The position numbers were made by a program, and so were the translations under genes. 64,000 nt of DNA from Chytridium lagenaria (lineage: Eukaryota; Chytridiomycota; Chytridiomycetes; Chytridiales; Chytridiaceae): NCBI GenBank assembly GCA_025449115.1, contig JAHLKC010000003.1:372001-436000 (forward strand), read 5' to 3'. The notes under the pieces were generated by a model. That model was given only the letters and a program-made list of their open reading frames with translations. It searched no databases and was not told the DNA's origin. Each line of letters opens with the position of its first letter. Position 1 is the stretch's first letter. Positions 34,296 through 46,352 of the stretch are shown one piece after another.

Positions 34296-37134
34296 ATGAT
34301 CGAAACACACCCGCAACAAAACCGGGCATTAATAACAAAGGTTTTTGAACGGATAGGTACGTGAACAATTAATTTTTGTCACTGATAAATTAGGCGCTAT
34401 TAAGAATGCCATTATGGAGAAGTGTCGATTTAAGAAAGCAGGTGATGTTGACGCCTGGTAAAATGTTTTGACATTTTACCCCAGCGTTGGATAAACTTGC
34501 CATGTTTTCCCCGATGCCAACAGTTGCAGAGTCATTTCTTATTCCGCACAGAATTGAACAAACCGTAATTTTCTTTTAAAAATAGTATCTAACGTCACCA
34601 GCATCAATACTACAGTGATAATTGAGAGATGTCACCTTAGAATTGGAAAAGGTTTGCAAGTCCACGACAACATCGGTCATATCCGCTTAGATAAACTTAA
34701 GAATAAGATTCAAGAGGTTTGTGGGAACAAATGAATCCTGGACTAATCCTAATAAAATTTAAAGACGCTCTTGAGAGTGTCATTCATCCCATACCTCATA
34801 TCGATCCACCTAAGTTAACTCAAAAAAAGCCAAAACACGATTAACCGCAGGCGGTTATTCATTGAAAATTCCAAAGTCAAATATGCTCTTCATCATCGGC
34901 ATGCCGTGAAGCCGCTTCCAGTGGGACATATCGCTTTTGCATCGAAAACGAAAGAGCAAGTTGAAGCCGTTAACAAGGATCTCGCGATGATTTTAGGAAA
35001 GGGTAGATTTACTGAGGAAGACTTGAACAGCGATACGAGTGATATGGAAGATGGAACGTTGAGCGTTGGACGCGCTTGCGAACTTGAAAGTCAAGGGACT
35101 TCTTGTAAGCTTCAGGATAACCCGGTTCTTCAAGCGCGTACGTTGTCATCGAACTTTAGAAGAAGGAAGAACCGACCAGAAATGGTTTTTTTAAAAAAAG
35201 ACGCAAAAATCACTAATACTCTTAACAGAAACTGGAGACTCCCAAGCGATACCTTTCAGAGGACCATTACACTAATGAAACATAGCGATTTGATTATAGC
35301 CAAGTGGATAGCATTGTAGGTCTTATAAATTACTTCGAACGCTAATTAGAACAAAGGAAGCGGAGATAGCCGGAGAGATTATCGAAAGCAACTTCCCTAG
35401 CTTCACAGGCCCAAATAAGGTATGCCCCTATATTGATGAATATGGGAAGCTAATTCATCCACAGATGATTACCCGTCCTATGGATTCAAGAGTTTCTCTC
35501 CGCATTCCTAAAGGATTCATCACCCTATCAGCTGAACCTGCCGCCGCTGTTAGTGAATTTGGAAGCGAGGTGGGTTCAAAGTTAATCAACAGCCTAGGTA
35601 TTCTAGAATAGCAACGCGGCTAATACCTCTCAGACGAAAAGCTTAGTCGCTTTAAGAAACTTGAAGAGTTATACGAGGAAATCATGAAAACCGTGAACGG
35701 CTTCCACTTGGAGACGAGTGATGGTTTGTATAGCGAAAACCAGAAAGCGCCGAACACATTGGATGCCCATCCGCACCCTACGACGCAAAGATCCCTCTCA
35801 CCCACGCGTATCAGGGGATCGTGGTCCGGTATTCACGCCCGCGCATCCTAAAAAAGCGTCCCCTATCCCAGAGGAAGACGAAGAGGAGCGAGACGAAGAT
35901 ATTCGATCCCGTAGTCCATCTATCCGTCTCCGCACTCGCGACCGTAATGGTATAACTGTCACTCCGGATGATTCGCCAAAGATCGTCTCACTGCAATGCG
36001 TAAAACTCCGAGTTCTCGATACAATGTTTTGAAATACAATTACGGTGGATACATCCCTTACGATATTGATAAAAAGAAAAAGAAGAAAGTCGAGGTCTTC
36101 ACGCCATCCGATTATACTGATTATCTACGTACACGGACATGTGATTTCATCATGGATCTTTGGGTAGACAGAGAAAAGGATGAGGAGGAGATGAGGAAAG
36201 TGTTGGAGGAACAAGAGTATTTACGGAGCATTGAGGAGGAAGAGCGGAGAAATGAGGAGGCGAGCGGTTGAGAAAAATGACGGAGTTCAGTAACGGAATG
36301 TGGAACGCTGGAACGTTGGACTATATGGAGGAAATCCAGCAGCCGCGTATTTCGCAGGAGGAAAATGAATTTGAACCTATCAAAGCCGCCTCGAATGGAC
36401 ATAAAAGTCCGTCACAGCTACCGAGTAATGGTCATGACACGAACAATGCGGAACATGTCAGTTCGGTCTCTCCAAAACCCTCGCCTCTTCCACCCAAAAA
36501 GCAGCAATCAATGCCTTTGGTGGGAACGGGTCTTGATATTCACGAGGCGCAAAATCATTTAGAGAGTCTATGGATTGCCTTGAAAATGCCAGTGGACCAG
36601 AAAGTGGATATGGCGATAAAATATGGCTCGGCAAAGTTTGCTTTAAAACTTCAAACAGTACGTTCATAGCCCACCTTTCCATTGCTATTAGGTCAAAAAC
36701 TAACAATAAATCTCTAGGCAATTGAGCTTTGGGAGACAGCACGTAATTATATTACTGATCGAGAAAACCTTTTAAAGGAGATTGAACAGCTCGAGATCGT
36801 GGCGTCCGACCCACAGTAAGACTTTTCGCCCCCTTCCCTCATCTATCTCCATCTCCAACTTCGAAGATTAATCTATGCATAAAAGGCGATTTTTTAAAAA
36901 GGGCTACGACGGCTCTTCTGAGGCTCGCCTAGTGGAATCTCGGCACCGAGAAGAATACCTCCGCAAGTTGCATTACTTTGAAGCGAGGCGTCATGATGTA
37001 ACTAGTATGATCAAATCCAAATCAACGAGATCGTCACATATCAAGGTAAGAGTAGATTACCAATAATGAGAAATTAAAACTTTTCGTTTGGGCATGCAGG
37101 TGTGCCTTATCTCGAGAAGATTAAGACGGATTAG
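34296..37134 (+). CDS. CCDC87-like coiled-coil protein (probable flagellar)
   Basis: The proposed start is MIETHPQQNRALITKVFERI (ATG 34296), and exons can be followed to 37,1xx. Mid-protein it has YIDEYGKLIHPQMITRPMDS. The C-terminal third is the most conserved-looking part: LESLWIALKMPVDQKVDMAI, AIELWETARNYITDRENLLK, EQLEIVASDPQ, then RFFKKGYDGSS and GVPYLEKIKTD. This order resembles my recollection of the animal sperm protein CCDC87, but I cannot confirm it without a search. TAG at 37132-37134 would end it. The frame beyond stays open to 37236 and still looks coding (MIRKIQLKRAAEK), so the TAG may be an error. It ends tail-to-tail with the next gene. Confidence 0.45.
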
Positions 37135-37250
37135 GCTGATATGATTCGGAAAATTCAGTTGAAGCGCGCGGCAGAGAAGATAGAAATTGGAGTCGCGCGT
37201 AGTAGAAGTGTGAGTCCAAGAGAAAGAAGCAGATAATAGGCTCTTTGAGA

Positions 37251-38414
37251 CTACGCAACGGCTTTGACATCAGCCTGCACCACTTTCATCAACATTAGCG
37301 CGTTTCAGATGCTATACAAACCTTAAGTTCACGTTGTTAAAAGCTATTAAAAGCTACCTGATGCGGCTGAAACTCTACATCGCCTGATGCAGACGCTGTG
37401 GGTAATTGAACGGTCTGCTCTTTCACAAGTTTCCCAGAGTTCGATTCAACATACGTGGTCAACAATGCAGGCATTTGCGACCTCCAATCTCCCGGATCCT
37501 CACTCTCAAGAACATGATATAAATGCACGTCCGACCATGGTGGAAACGTCTCTTCAAGCTCCATAATCTTCTCCTCTACTATTTTTCAACCTCTCTTCCA
37601 ATGAAATCGCATTCTTCACAAGTCTTTCTTTTGGTTAGACCAATATATATGGCTATACATACTAAAGCGGATCCCCAAATGCCTTGTTACTTCTTTAAGA
37701 CGAGATTCATTGCCGCGTTTTCTTACTTGCATTAGATTGTTGAGGTTCTTTAATGAACGGGAGAGTGGCCATCGTCGTGTGTTGCTTTGTCGTGTTTCAT
37801 CTGAATGCTGCGGTTATGTAACTAGCACCTGTCCGTGCGCATGTGTTATCTAGTACAGTAAGTATTTGCAGGAAACGTCCCGGTACCTTGGTCACTAAAG
37901 ACAAGAAACTCTTCCCTATTGCTCAAATTAATCCGCTTGCGCTTATTACGTATGAATCCTGTCACATGCCCCAACAGCTAATGAGGTCATTGGAAGAACA
38001 TGATGCGATTGTCCAAACCTCGTCTTTGCTGATAAATGCGTCCTTCCCGAACTTCTGGTTTGTCATGACCTTCCCATCCTGTTCTAGTATTTCGTGAGAT
38101 CACTTTATCTAAGAATTCCAACCTTTCTCACCCATTACATCTTGAAAAGCCTCTCTTTCCCTTCTCTGCTTTTTCATCGCCTCCAACTCCATCTGCTTTC
38201 GGCAATTCCAAAAGAGACACTGTTCTGTTATCAGTCTCCTCAAGTCCAAAATTCATCAAACCTCTGTTGCCTCCATGAAACAATTAAACGCATCATCGCC
38301 ATCATGTCATCGTCCAGTCTTATGTGGTCAGTCACTCGGTTTGTGTATAATGAAGTACCTGCGAAGGAATGTCTCGCAAAGCTCTCTTTGAGCTTGGATG
38401 AACGGAAGTGACAT
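37251..38414 (-). CDS. Unrecognised helical protein
   Basis: A chain of exons on the minus strand. It starts MSLPFIQAQRELCETFLR (ATG 38414) and joins across an intron to LDDDMMAMMRLIVSWRQQRF. KQMELEAMKKQRREREAFQD, then GKVMTNQKFGKDAFISKDE follow. The last long exon reads KIMELEETFPPWSDVHLYHV and RSQMPALLTTYVESNSGKLV. The end KVVQADVKAVA stops at 37251. The sequence is helical and charged, and I do not recognise a family. A one-base slip at an A run (about 37,580) separates LEERLK from KIVEEK. Its position beside flagellar genes does not by itself imply a flagellar role. The exon chain is provisional. Confidence 0.4.
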
Positions 38415-38448
38415 TTCAAACTGTCCAACAAATCAAATTGAGCCAGGA

Positions 38449-39467
38449 TGGGACCGCAAATTGGAGCATCCCGATGACGCTCCTGAATTAAGAGTAGAAA
38501 GGACGACGAAGGCCGTGGGCGGAGCGATGAAGCAGGAGATAAGAAGCGGAGGGTGACTCTTTGGCATCATCATCATCATCGTCGGATTCGACAGACATTT
38601 CAAAAAAGAAGAAGAAATGAAGTCGGATAAGGATGATAAGAAGAAGAAAAAAAAACACCAAAAAGGATGACGATAAGAAGAAAAAGAAGGATAAGAAGAA
38701 GAAGAAGAAGAAGGTGAAGAGCAATAAATCATCGTCAGCATGGGAAAGTACGGAACAATATCATCAACGTATGTAAGATACATAGCTTGTTGGATATTGA
38801 ACCCAATCCTTACATGACACTGATATCGACTTGATTACGTTGGAACAAAGATGTATTTGAAAGAGAATAAGGTATACGCGTAGTCGCTTTATGTGCGGGT
38901 CTCTAAAAACTTTTTTAAGTTTCGGTACTTCTCGCAAGTTTTCGCATATTCACAGACTCTAACAGATCATGGTTGGTAGAAGTCAAGAACTTGAACCCTG
39001 AAACCGTCAACAACAAGCAATATTTCGCAGAATACATGGTAATTACTCCCATTTCATTTTCCGCTAACGTTTAAAAGGAAGATTTCAATACTGGAACATT
39101 ACCGAATATGTTACTATTTTTTAACGCAGTGTTTTATTGGGAATGGTCGGCTGGAATCGGGCAGGATATAAGTACAGAACAAGGGGTTTTTTTCTGAATG
39201 GGATGCTCGTCGTGACGAAGAGAACCTCAAATTACAGGTAAGAATTCTCAAAAACCGGTTGGCGGAGCTGAATAGGGTTCCGGAAGAGCGGACAGCAGCG
39301 GACAGGTGCATCACGGCGCGTTTGTTCTTTTTTTTTTCCAGAAAGATCCAACCAATTTCACATCCACATTGTCCTCTCCTTTACCCACCCTGTTCCAATA
39401 CAGATTGCGTAAACTAGGTATCAAACAGAAAGACTCCATGGGTGTTCGATATGATGAAGAGTACTGA
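38449..39467 (+). CDS. Unrecognised Lys/Asp-rich protein
   Basis: A coding region rich in Lys, Asp and Ser. A (TCA)n-coded serine run near 38,560-38,580 is followed by a long AAG/GAT tract of KKKDKKKKKK type (38,630-38,715). Later exons look conserved: SWLVEVKNLNPETVNNKQYF joined to EDFNTGTLPN, then FFSEWDARRDEENLKLQ. The last exon runs from KDPTNFTSTLSSPLPTLFQY to MGVRYDEEY with TGA at 39467. This layout resembles small nuclear proteins with a basic N-terminal half, but I cannot name a family. The start is uncertain and the A-run at about 38,647 breaks the frame. Confidence 0.35.
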
Positions 39468-39571
39468 GAGGGGGTCGGTAACTGCGCAAGTGGATTATTT
39501 GCATCAAAACAAAAATAGAATTTTCTGCATCTTTGTTTTTCTTTGTTGATCAATTGTCGAAATGGTGATTA

Positions 39572-40195
39572 ATGGCGGAGACATGACAAGGAAGCCTTGC
39601 CTAACGCCGATGCTCAGTCTGCCCGTAAACAAAAGAAGAAGCGAGCGGTTCGTCAGAACTCGAACGTCTTTGCCATGTTCGACTCTGCGCAGATGCTGAG
39701 TTCAAGGAAGCCTTCTCAATGTTTGACCATGACTCTGACGGGTTTGTGGATAAGGAGGATTTGAAGGACATGCTTGCATCTCTTGGTAAGTGTACCCACG
39801 CCAAGGTGAAGCGATGATGGGCTTAAAACACTTACACAGGCCAAACTCCGACCGATGAGTACATTGATGACATGATCTCCGAAGCGCCCGGAAGCATCAA
39901 CTTCACCATGTTTTTAACTCTCATGGGTGAGAAGCTGAGCGGAACGGATCCCGAGCATGAGATTCTCCAAGCTTTTGAATGTTTCGATGAGGTTAAGACA
40001 GGGTTCATCAACGCGGACTTCTTCGAGAGTACATGACATCAATGAGATAGGTTCACTGACGAAGAGGTATGTTCTTTCTTCACATCAAGTTATAACACTG
40101 TCATAGGTCGACATAATGTTAAAGGTGCCCCCGTCGACGCCAACAACAACTTCAACTACAAAGACTTTGTTCGTGTAATAAAGCATGGAGAATAA
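39572..40195 (+). CDS. Myosin regulatory light chain (EF-hand)
   Basis: Calmodulin-like subunit that binds and regulates the neck of conventional myosin II, used in cytokinesis. It reads [20 protein letters not shown], then [20 protein letters not shown] (EF-hand 1, a good calcium/magnesium loop), [43 protein letters not shown] and [14 protein letters not shown], ending at 40195. The order and motifs match myosin RLC better than calmodulin or Cdc4. The basic segment before NVFAMFD is where the phosphorylated serine of the family lies. The sequence cagatgctgag at 39,690 seems one base short, breaking the frame before EF-hand 1. The first exon is not settled. Confidence 0.88.
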
Positions 40196-40272
40196 AAACA
40201 CCATTTCTTTTATCTATCCAAACCCGATACTTAACCGCCTCATCCCCACTCACCGGCAGCAACCGTCCAATC

Positions 40273-43200
40273 TCAAACATAAGGTCCACCAATCACAGGT
40301 TCATCGAAAACAGGTTCCTCCACTTCCGGTATCTCTTCAATATGATCCGCCAAAAATACTGGCTTATGATCGCCAGCCGGTGTCCTTGCGGTGCTGATGC
40401 GGGGATTATAGGATCAACACTTTGCTGCCGCTCGCGTGAGCTTGTGATGCTTCGACCTGTTGCAGCACTTGTCTTACGGTTTGATGGCGTTGATGTGTTT
40501 GCGCCTTTGAAGCTGCTTGAGACGTGTTGTTGATGTCGGTGGGTATTTGTAGACAATCCAAACCGTCGAAATCAATAACGTTCCAAGCGCGTTTGTATTC
40601 GCCGCGTACGATTGAACAAGGCCCCAACCCGACTTTATCGCAAATCACTTTGAACAGCAGAGCTCGGTGATAAAAGGTTCCTGTGGTGATGAGTCCTAAC
40701 GGCAGAACGTTGGTCCCGGCTCGCAGTTTAAGTTCCGTGATTTTAAATTTATGGCTGAACTCTCCTACAGCTGCAGGGTTTACGACTCCCGCCCATGTGA
40801 TTGCAGACAGCGTTGGCGACGTGTTGAATTTGCTGGATTTTGCTGCAACCAGGATGTAACCGCGATTGCAGTGCACAGAGCGGATAGCTGAGGGTCCGAC
40901 TCAAGCTCAACAAGTAGACTTCCCTTTTGTATCCACAGGGGCAGTTTTAAGATCCGGAAGGTTTGAAACGCTTTTACAGGCTCACGACCAAAACCTGCAG
41001 ATCCGTAATCGTAGAACCCGTCACGAATGATATTATCAAAGTTTAATTCGTTTTTAAGCCAATACTTTGCGGAGAGGTCTGGACAAAATTAGCTCAAAAT
41101 ATCTAAATTAAATTAAACTTACTGTAGTTTAATAATTTATCAAGGGCATCCATCGCAAACTTCGTCGCGCATTTCAAAGGATCTTTCGCCAATTTGAAGC
41201 AACGCCTCAATGGCGCCATTTTGGCATGCGGAGAGCGCATTCACGTCTATTATAGTGTTAAATTCGATCTTATGTAACTTATTAATACCTGACTGAGCTG
41301 CATTGGATAGGCGCGTACGCTGCATTCCGTGCTGTATTGATATCGCGAGATGATACCAGAGCAATCAACCGCGGAATAGCATCCACTTTTTTATCCTTCG
41401 CAAGAAGACTACGTCCGTCGGCTTCGTTATTAGACAAACCAAGGATTTTATTCTTTACCTTCTTGCATGAGACGAGCGAGAGCGACTGATGCAGATGCGA
41501 GAATTTTGGGTTCGTTTTTTTGGAGAAGACTAACTAATGCGGCTATGCCGCCTTGCTTAATAATGTCGGCACGTCCGATCGCTTTTAAGAGGCTTAGAAT
41601 GAATGATTTTCAATATTTCTTCTTACAGTCTTCGGCCAAGTTTGATAAACATTCGGAAACATTCACCAGGGTTTGATTGTCATCAGAGCTGAGAAGTTTG
41701 ACGATAATGGAATAGCGTCCGACGTTCGAAGTCTAGTTCGAACTTTTGCTTTAAATTGTTAGGAAAAAAGGGTGTGAAAGTTGTACCATTAAGCAGAGAC
41801 TGGATAGAGCAAGGGCACTTTGCGGCAAAGATCGGCGTCTTCGCTGGAAAGAACTTACAAGAGTATCCATTACCCCAATTTTATAAAGCTCTACTTGGTT
41901 TACGTCGTTTCAAATTAGAGAATTGAAGTGTAGTTAAGGGTTACCATTGCGGAGATGCTTGCAAGCGCAGAAGCAGCATTACTAGCGATAGTGGGGTCAT
42001 TGTGTAAAGGTTCCGACCAAAAGTGGTATAACTCCCGCTTCTCTCAGCAAAGATTGATTCCTTTCTAAAGAAAGGGAAAGTTAATGCTCCATCCTGTTGT
42101 CTGAATCAACCTATTTCCCAGCTTTGCAACCGCGATACACGCATTCCGTTTAGCACGAACGTCGTCGATATTCGTCATTTTCACAATCTGGTTTAATCCA
42201 CCCATATCGTAAAGAAGATTATTGGTTTCGTCTTAAATGCGTTAGAAGTGTTTTTTTTTTTAAAAAAAAAACTTACAATCTTCCAGACAATTGGCGATAC
42301 ACAATAGGATTTGGTGATTCAACTCTGCCGGCTCTTGGCATAAAAGATCGATAAGTCGTTTACGCCGTTGAGTTTTCGAATCTCCACTCGGTTGGAAACT
42401 ATTTTAAACAAGCATTTAGCACCCTAAGTATTTACTGGCATTTACAATCTTCAGCGCATGAATCAGCACAGTAGCGCATTTTCTGAACTTCCGGAAATTC
42501 ACTTCCGAGCAGCTCCAACAATGGAGCCAAACCATTACGTATCTAATCTCCGATCGATTCGGAACTTACAGTGTCAAGAGCAGCTCAGACTTTTAGTGAA
42601 CTTACAGTCTTCCAAAAGCACAGAAAGAGCCAACGCACTGTTTTTCTTCACATCAGGGTCGCTTGAGTCCAATAACCGCACAAGAATTGATGCCTCCAGC
42701 TTTCCTTATCTCGACTTGTTCGCATCTAGCACATTTAAACAATTGCAAATCCAAGCGGATCTTACAGTCTTTAGCTAAACTCGCTAATGCAAATGCAGCC
42801 TCATCTTGAACTTCAGGAACCTCGTCAGTCTTTGTGAGATGAATAAGACTATCAATGAATCTTTTCGACGCATCTCTGGATGAAGTTCAGAAAGCTCTGT
42901 GCATGCTGCGACGCATGCGGCAGCGGCTTTTTTAATTGCGACTTCTTTGCTAGTAGCAAGATTCAACAAGTATTTAATGAGCCCAGTGTTGAGAAGCTGA
43001 GCTCTGTTTTTTGATGCTGTGTAGTGGTGTTGGCGGAATATCATCTGGCGGGAACGGCCTTACATGTTTCCGCATACTTTGTCAATGCCTCCACTGATGC
43101 TACACAGACGTTTACTTCGGGAGATCCCAGGAGAACGATGAGGTCCTGGCATCGCTCACTGTAACTGCTGTCGGTTCGCATGGCTTACAAAGATGTCAAA

Positions 43201-43337
43201 TTAGAGAGATCAGTGGAATTGCTTACAATCTCCATCATTGGGTTGGACTTGTCATTATTTTGAATCTGTGACAATTCATACAATTCAGACTTTGCTTTAA
43301 ATGACGAACAACGTTTCTCTTTTGGTTTTACATACAT
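40273..43337 (-). CDS. ARMC3-like armadillo protein with C-terminal EDR1-type domain
   Basis: ARMC3 is a cilium- and sperm-associated armadillo protein. The start MYVKPKEKRCSSFKAKSELY (ATG 43337) leads into many short exons of armadillo repeats, for example GLIKYLLNLATSKEVAIKKA and VPEVQDEAAFALASLAK. The C-terminal domain (40,400-41,060) is diagnostic: DGFYDYGSAGFG, ITELKLRAGTNVLPLGLI, TGTFYHRALLFKVICDKVGL and SIVRGEYKRAWN. It parallels the EDR1/transglutaminase-like part of animal ARMC3. The acidic tail EEIPEVEEPVFDEPVIGGPY ends at 40273. The gene is tail-to-tail with the myosin light chain (77 bp apart). Its presence supports a motile flagellum. Confidence 0.85.
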
Positions 43338-43400
43338 AAGCACAGATTATTTACACGAACGGCAAAGAGTTAAAAGTTCTGAACCGTCAGCGTAACTTCA

Positions 43401-44544
43401 TTAACCCTTCGAAACGATGAAAAGGTCTCTCTTGAGGATACCAGAAGACGGCAACTTTAAAGACTTGTTCAACATTGGAAGAACAAGAGACTCCCCTAAG
43501 GAATTCTTATTCCGCATTCCACCACTACATCCTGTACCTCCATCCAAATTCTGGATCCCAAACCTCAAGAAGCCAGCATCGCCTATCCTTCTCCCCACCT
43601 TCTTTGTCTCAACCCCAATATGCTTCGGCCCAGCTATCGAATCCATCAACTCCTTCTCGGCGCAATAACGTCGACCGGTTATGACGGCCACATTCATAGC
43701 TTTTTCGGAGGTGGCGCTTAGTGGTTTAAAATCTGTTTTAGCTCGCACAGCCGACTTCCGTGCAGAACGAAGCCGCTGCTGAGGGCTATCAGATTCAGCC
43801 CAAATATTTGAAGACAGGGTCCTGGAGTCGAAGAGAAGTGTGCGGGAAAGCCGCACTCATTTGATGTGGTTGAAAAACGTGGCATGGCGGATTTTGAGCG
43901 GGTTATGGGTCTAAAGGTTGGATCTGTTGATCCTATCTTCATGTCCAGAAGGCCATCATCAAAGTTAATTTCGCGGGCTTTGACTTGGCTCATGTGGCAT
44001 CAGCGTACTTGACGTTTGCGATTCTGCGTGGTGATGTGCGGATGGATCATTTGGTGAGCTGGGTTTTGACGGTCGGTGTGTGGAACTGCTGCTTGACCGC
44101 GATGAACTAGAAAGTCTCTCTGTGGATGTCGGTCGATGAATCAAATTGGCTCTCTCACTGTCCGGTCGAGATATACCTTTTGACTTCGGTCTTGCTGATT
44201 TGGCTTTCCTTGTCTCCTGGCCATTATAGCACACACCGTCAGCATTGCGGTGGATTTAGAGACATGGACGACCCAGCTGAGGGTATGCCTCCAAGTCATA
44301 ACTGGCATACTTGTAAGATGCACCTTTCTTCCCAAGACCAAAGACTCTCGCAACATCGTCATCAACCGGTTCCTCCTCCTCCCATCCTGTTATATCGCTG
44401 ACATAGCAACGTGGCGTCCTCCATCCTCCCCTCAGTATTTCCTAAACTCAGCCGGGATATCTGTGTGGGCTCATCCTCATCATCATCCTCCTCCTCCACC
44501 TTATCTTCTCTCAAAAGCTGATCCTTACCCATGATGCGTGGATC
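43401..44544 (-). CDS. Unrecognised Ser/Pro-rich protein
   Basis: Minus-strand coding region with consistent codon use but no family I know. From the 5' end it shows an acidic segment (VEEEDDDEDEP), then DDVARVFGLGKKGASYKYAS and a Ser-rich stretch (RLSSSSRSSSSSTHRPSKP). TDPTFRPITRSKSAMPRF and the ending SLKLPSSGILKRDLFIVSKG at 43401 follow. Frames change between these blocks through introns or base errors. The start could be the ATG at 44544 or a few codons upstream, overlapping the FBXO9 end. The basic Pro/Ser-rich make-up would fit a cytoskeletal protein, but this is only a guess. Confidence 0.35.
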
Positions 44545-44593
44545 TGTCGTTGTAAAGGTAATAGATTCTTGCTCTTGAGTACCGCCGGATGGA

Positions 44594-46273
44594 CTATGTA
44601 TTGGAGGTTGTGGCTTCCATCCTTCCACCATGTTTTGATTGTTCCAACAAAGTTGCACACAGATTTGTCGATTCTATTATTTTAAAGGCAGACCTGGCAA
44701 ACGACTTCACTTTGGAAAAGATGAACGGCTTCAGCTGTGAGGACCGCACGTCGATCTTTTCGGTGGGTCGACGACGATCCTCGCAGTAAAAATCACTCCA
44801 TGAAAGTTTGTTGTGCCTTCCGCGGCGAGAACTCGAAAGGTTTAGCACAGTTATAAACTTATGGAAAGGTTGTTCTGGGTCTGTTTTGCGCGAAGATTGA
44901 CTTTAGCTGAGGCAAAGGGGGGGCGTAAAAACAGGCATAATTTCCCCAGATTTTTAAATATAATGGGAGCAATGAAGGCGGTAATATTTCTTCTCACCAT
45001 GTGTTTCCATTCGAATTTCTGTGCCGTTTAAAGAACACTGTCCTGCAGACATTCCTTTCAGCCTTCTAAATCCGCAGTCAACTCCTTTACAGCCACAGCT
45101 GGCTCTAACGGTGACCGCCAGAAAATCACGGTGCCATCCGGGAAGAATCGAATGTAGCGGAAGTACGTAACGATTAAAAAGGGCTTGTTAAAGCTTTCCG
45201 TATCTACGTAACATTAGCAGGTCGTGGAAAATCAGGGGGTAGAGCAACTAACATCCTTCCCGTACATAATTAATGCGAGATATATATACGCCATCAAATC
45301 GTATTCTTGGTTTATCCAACCACATCATGAGCCAGTCGTTTTGTAGGTGATTCTGGTTTCGTCAGCAAGGGAAAGTGTAGGAGTGTGAAAGTGCATGCAC
45401 ATTTGCCTCCAAAGAGTCTTCGACCTTGTAATATCACACATACGTTTGCAAACTATAGATAACTCGACGATGGATGAAAAATCCAACACCATGGACCAAA
45501 ATATGATCTTTAAGCGGTTAGCGTCTAAACGGATTGGTAACCTTACATTTCCAATCACCTCACTAGGAAGTCGAGATATCCATACAGGTAATAGCATGTC
45601 TTTTGGCGTAAGCTTGACTCCTTGTAATCCAAGTATCGTCCATCTCATATTCTTGTAACTCTGTAGGAGCCGTGGCAGAGTTTTCGGCGAATGTGTAATA
45701 AGTTTGAAAACTATCATGTCCAGGAGCTTCATCCAAGTCTAAAGCTCTGGGGCTTATCTTTAATTGTTCTCTCGCTAGTTGATCGATCCCTGGATATAGT
45801 TTGGCCGCAAGGCGATACTAATATACATGAACATGATTTGTGGTAAAAACGACATATTGTACCTTTGCTAAAGCTTCTCCCAACTTTCCTTCTCGCTCGT
45901 AACGTGATGCTTCTTTGTATGCAATTAAGGCAGCCTCTGAATTTGAGATGGGTTTTTCTTTTGGTTTTAGGTTGATAGATTTATCCGCGGGACTCTCTTC
46001 TACAAAGCTTGCAGTAACCTTGGGCCGAGCCAATATTGGAACGACATGGTCATTCTTGACTTTATGCTCTGCTGTCGACGCATGCTTCGTTACATTCTGA
46101 AGCTCAGCCTTCCATGACGCTCTAAAGTACTCTAACTCCTCTTCAACGACGTCAACGTTCACGACTTTGACGATCACTTCGTCAGCCATCTTATCAGAAT
46201 TGTCACACTTTATGGCTTCTCTGGAAACGGCTCCGCTTCTCGCTGTTGCGGCCTCTTCTGAGTCAACCAGCAT
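44594..46273 (-). CDS. F-box protein, FBXO9/Hrt3 type
   Basis: Substrate adaptor of an SCF ubiquitin ligase. The start MLVDSEEAATARSGAVSREA is followed by a TPR-like segment, AYKEASRYEREGKLGEALAK and YRLAAKLYPGI. The F-box region is RLPSEVIGNVRLPIRLDANR (preceding exon) with VELSIVCKRMCDITRSKTLW and RQMCMHF. After it the conserved FBXO9 part reads PRIRFDGVYISRINYVREG and YFRYIRFFPDGTVIFWRSP. The C-terminal exon has LNLSSSRRGRHNKLSWSDFY and FIFSKVKSFARSA, matching the FBXO9 tail, and stops at 44594. The gene is divergent from the dicarboxylate translocator (79 bp). Confidence 0.85.
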
Positions 46274-46352
46274 ACGTAGTGTATTGCATCAAGCGTTAAT
46301 CTAACTATTTATCAAAAGGACATAATACCGCTGAATTATTATCACAACGATC
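46274..46352. promoter_or_regulatory. Divergent promoter FBXO9-like / dicarboxylate translocator
   Basis: Seventy-nine bp between two outward-facing starts. No regulatory motif is recognised. Confidence 0.35.

Noticed and set aside
38433..38783. Ser/Phe-rich open frames on the minus strand
   Set aside because: They mirror the AAG/GAT-rich sequence of the plus-strand Lys/Asp-rich gene.
39572..40195. Calmodulin or centrin
   Set aside because: NVFAMFD, the single good EF-hand 1, SINFTMFL and the KHGE end are myosin regulatory light chain features.
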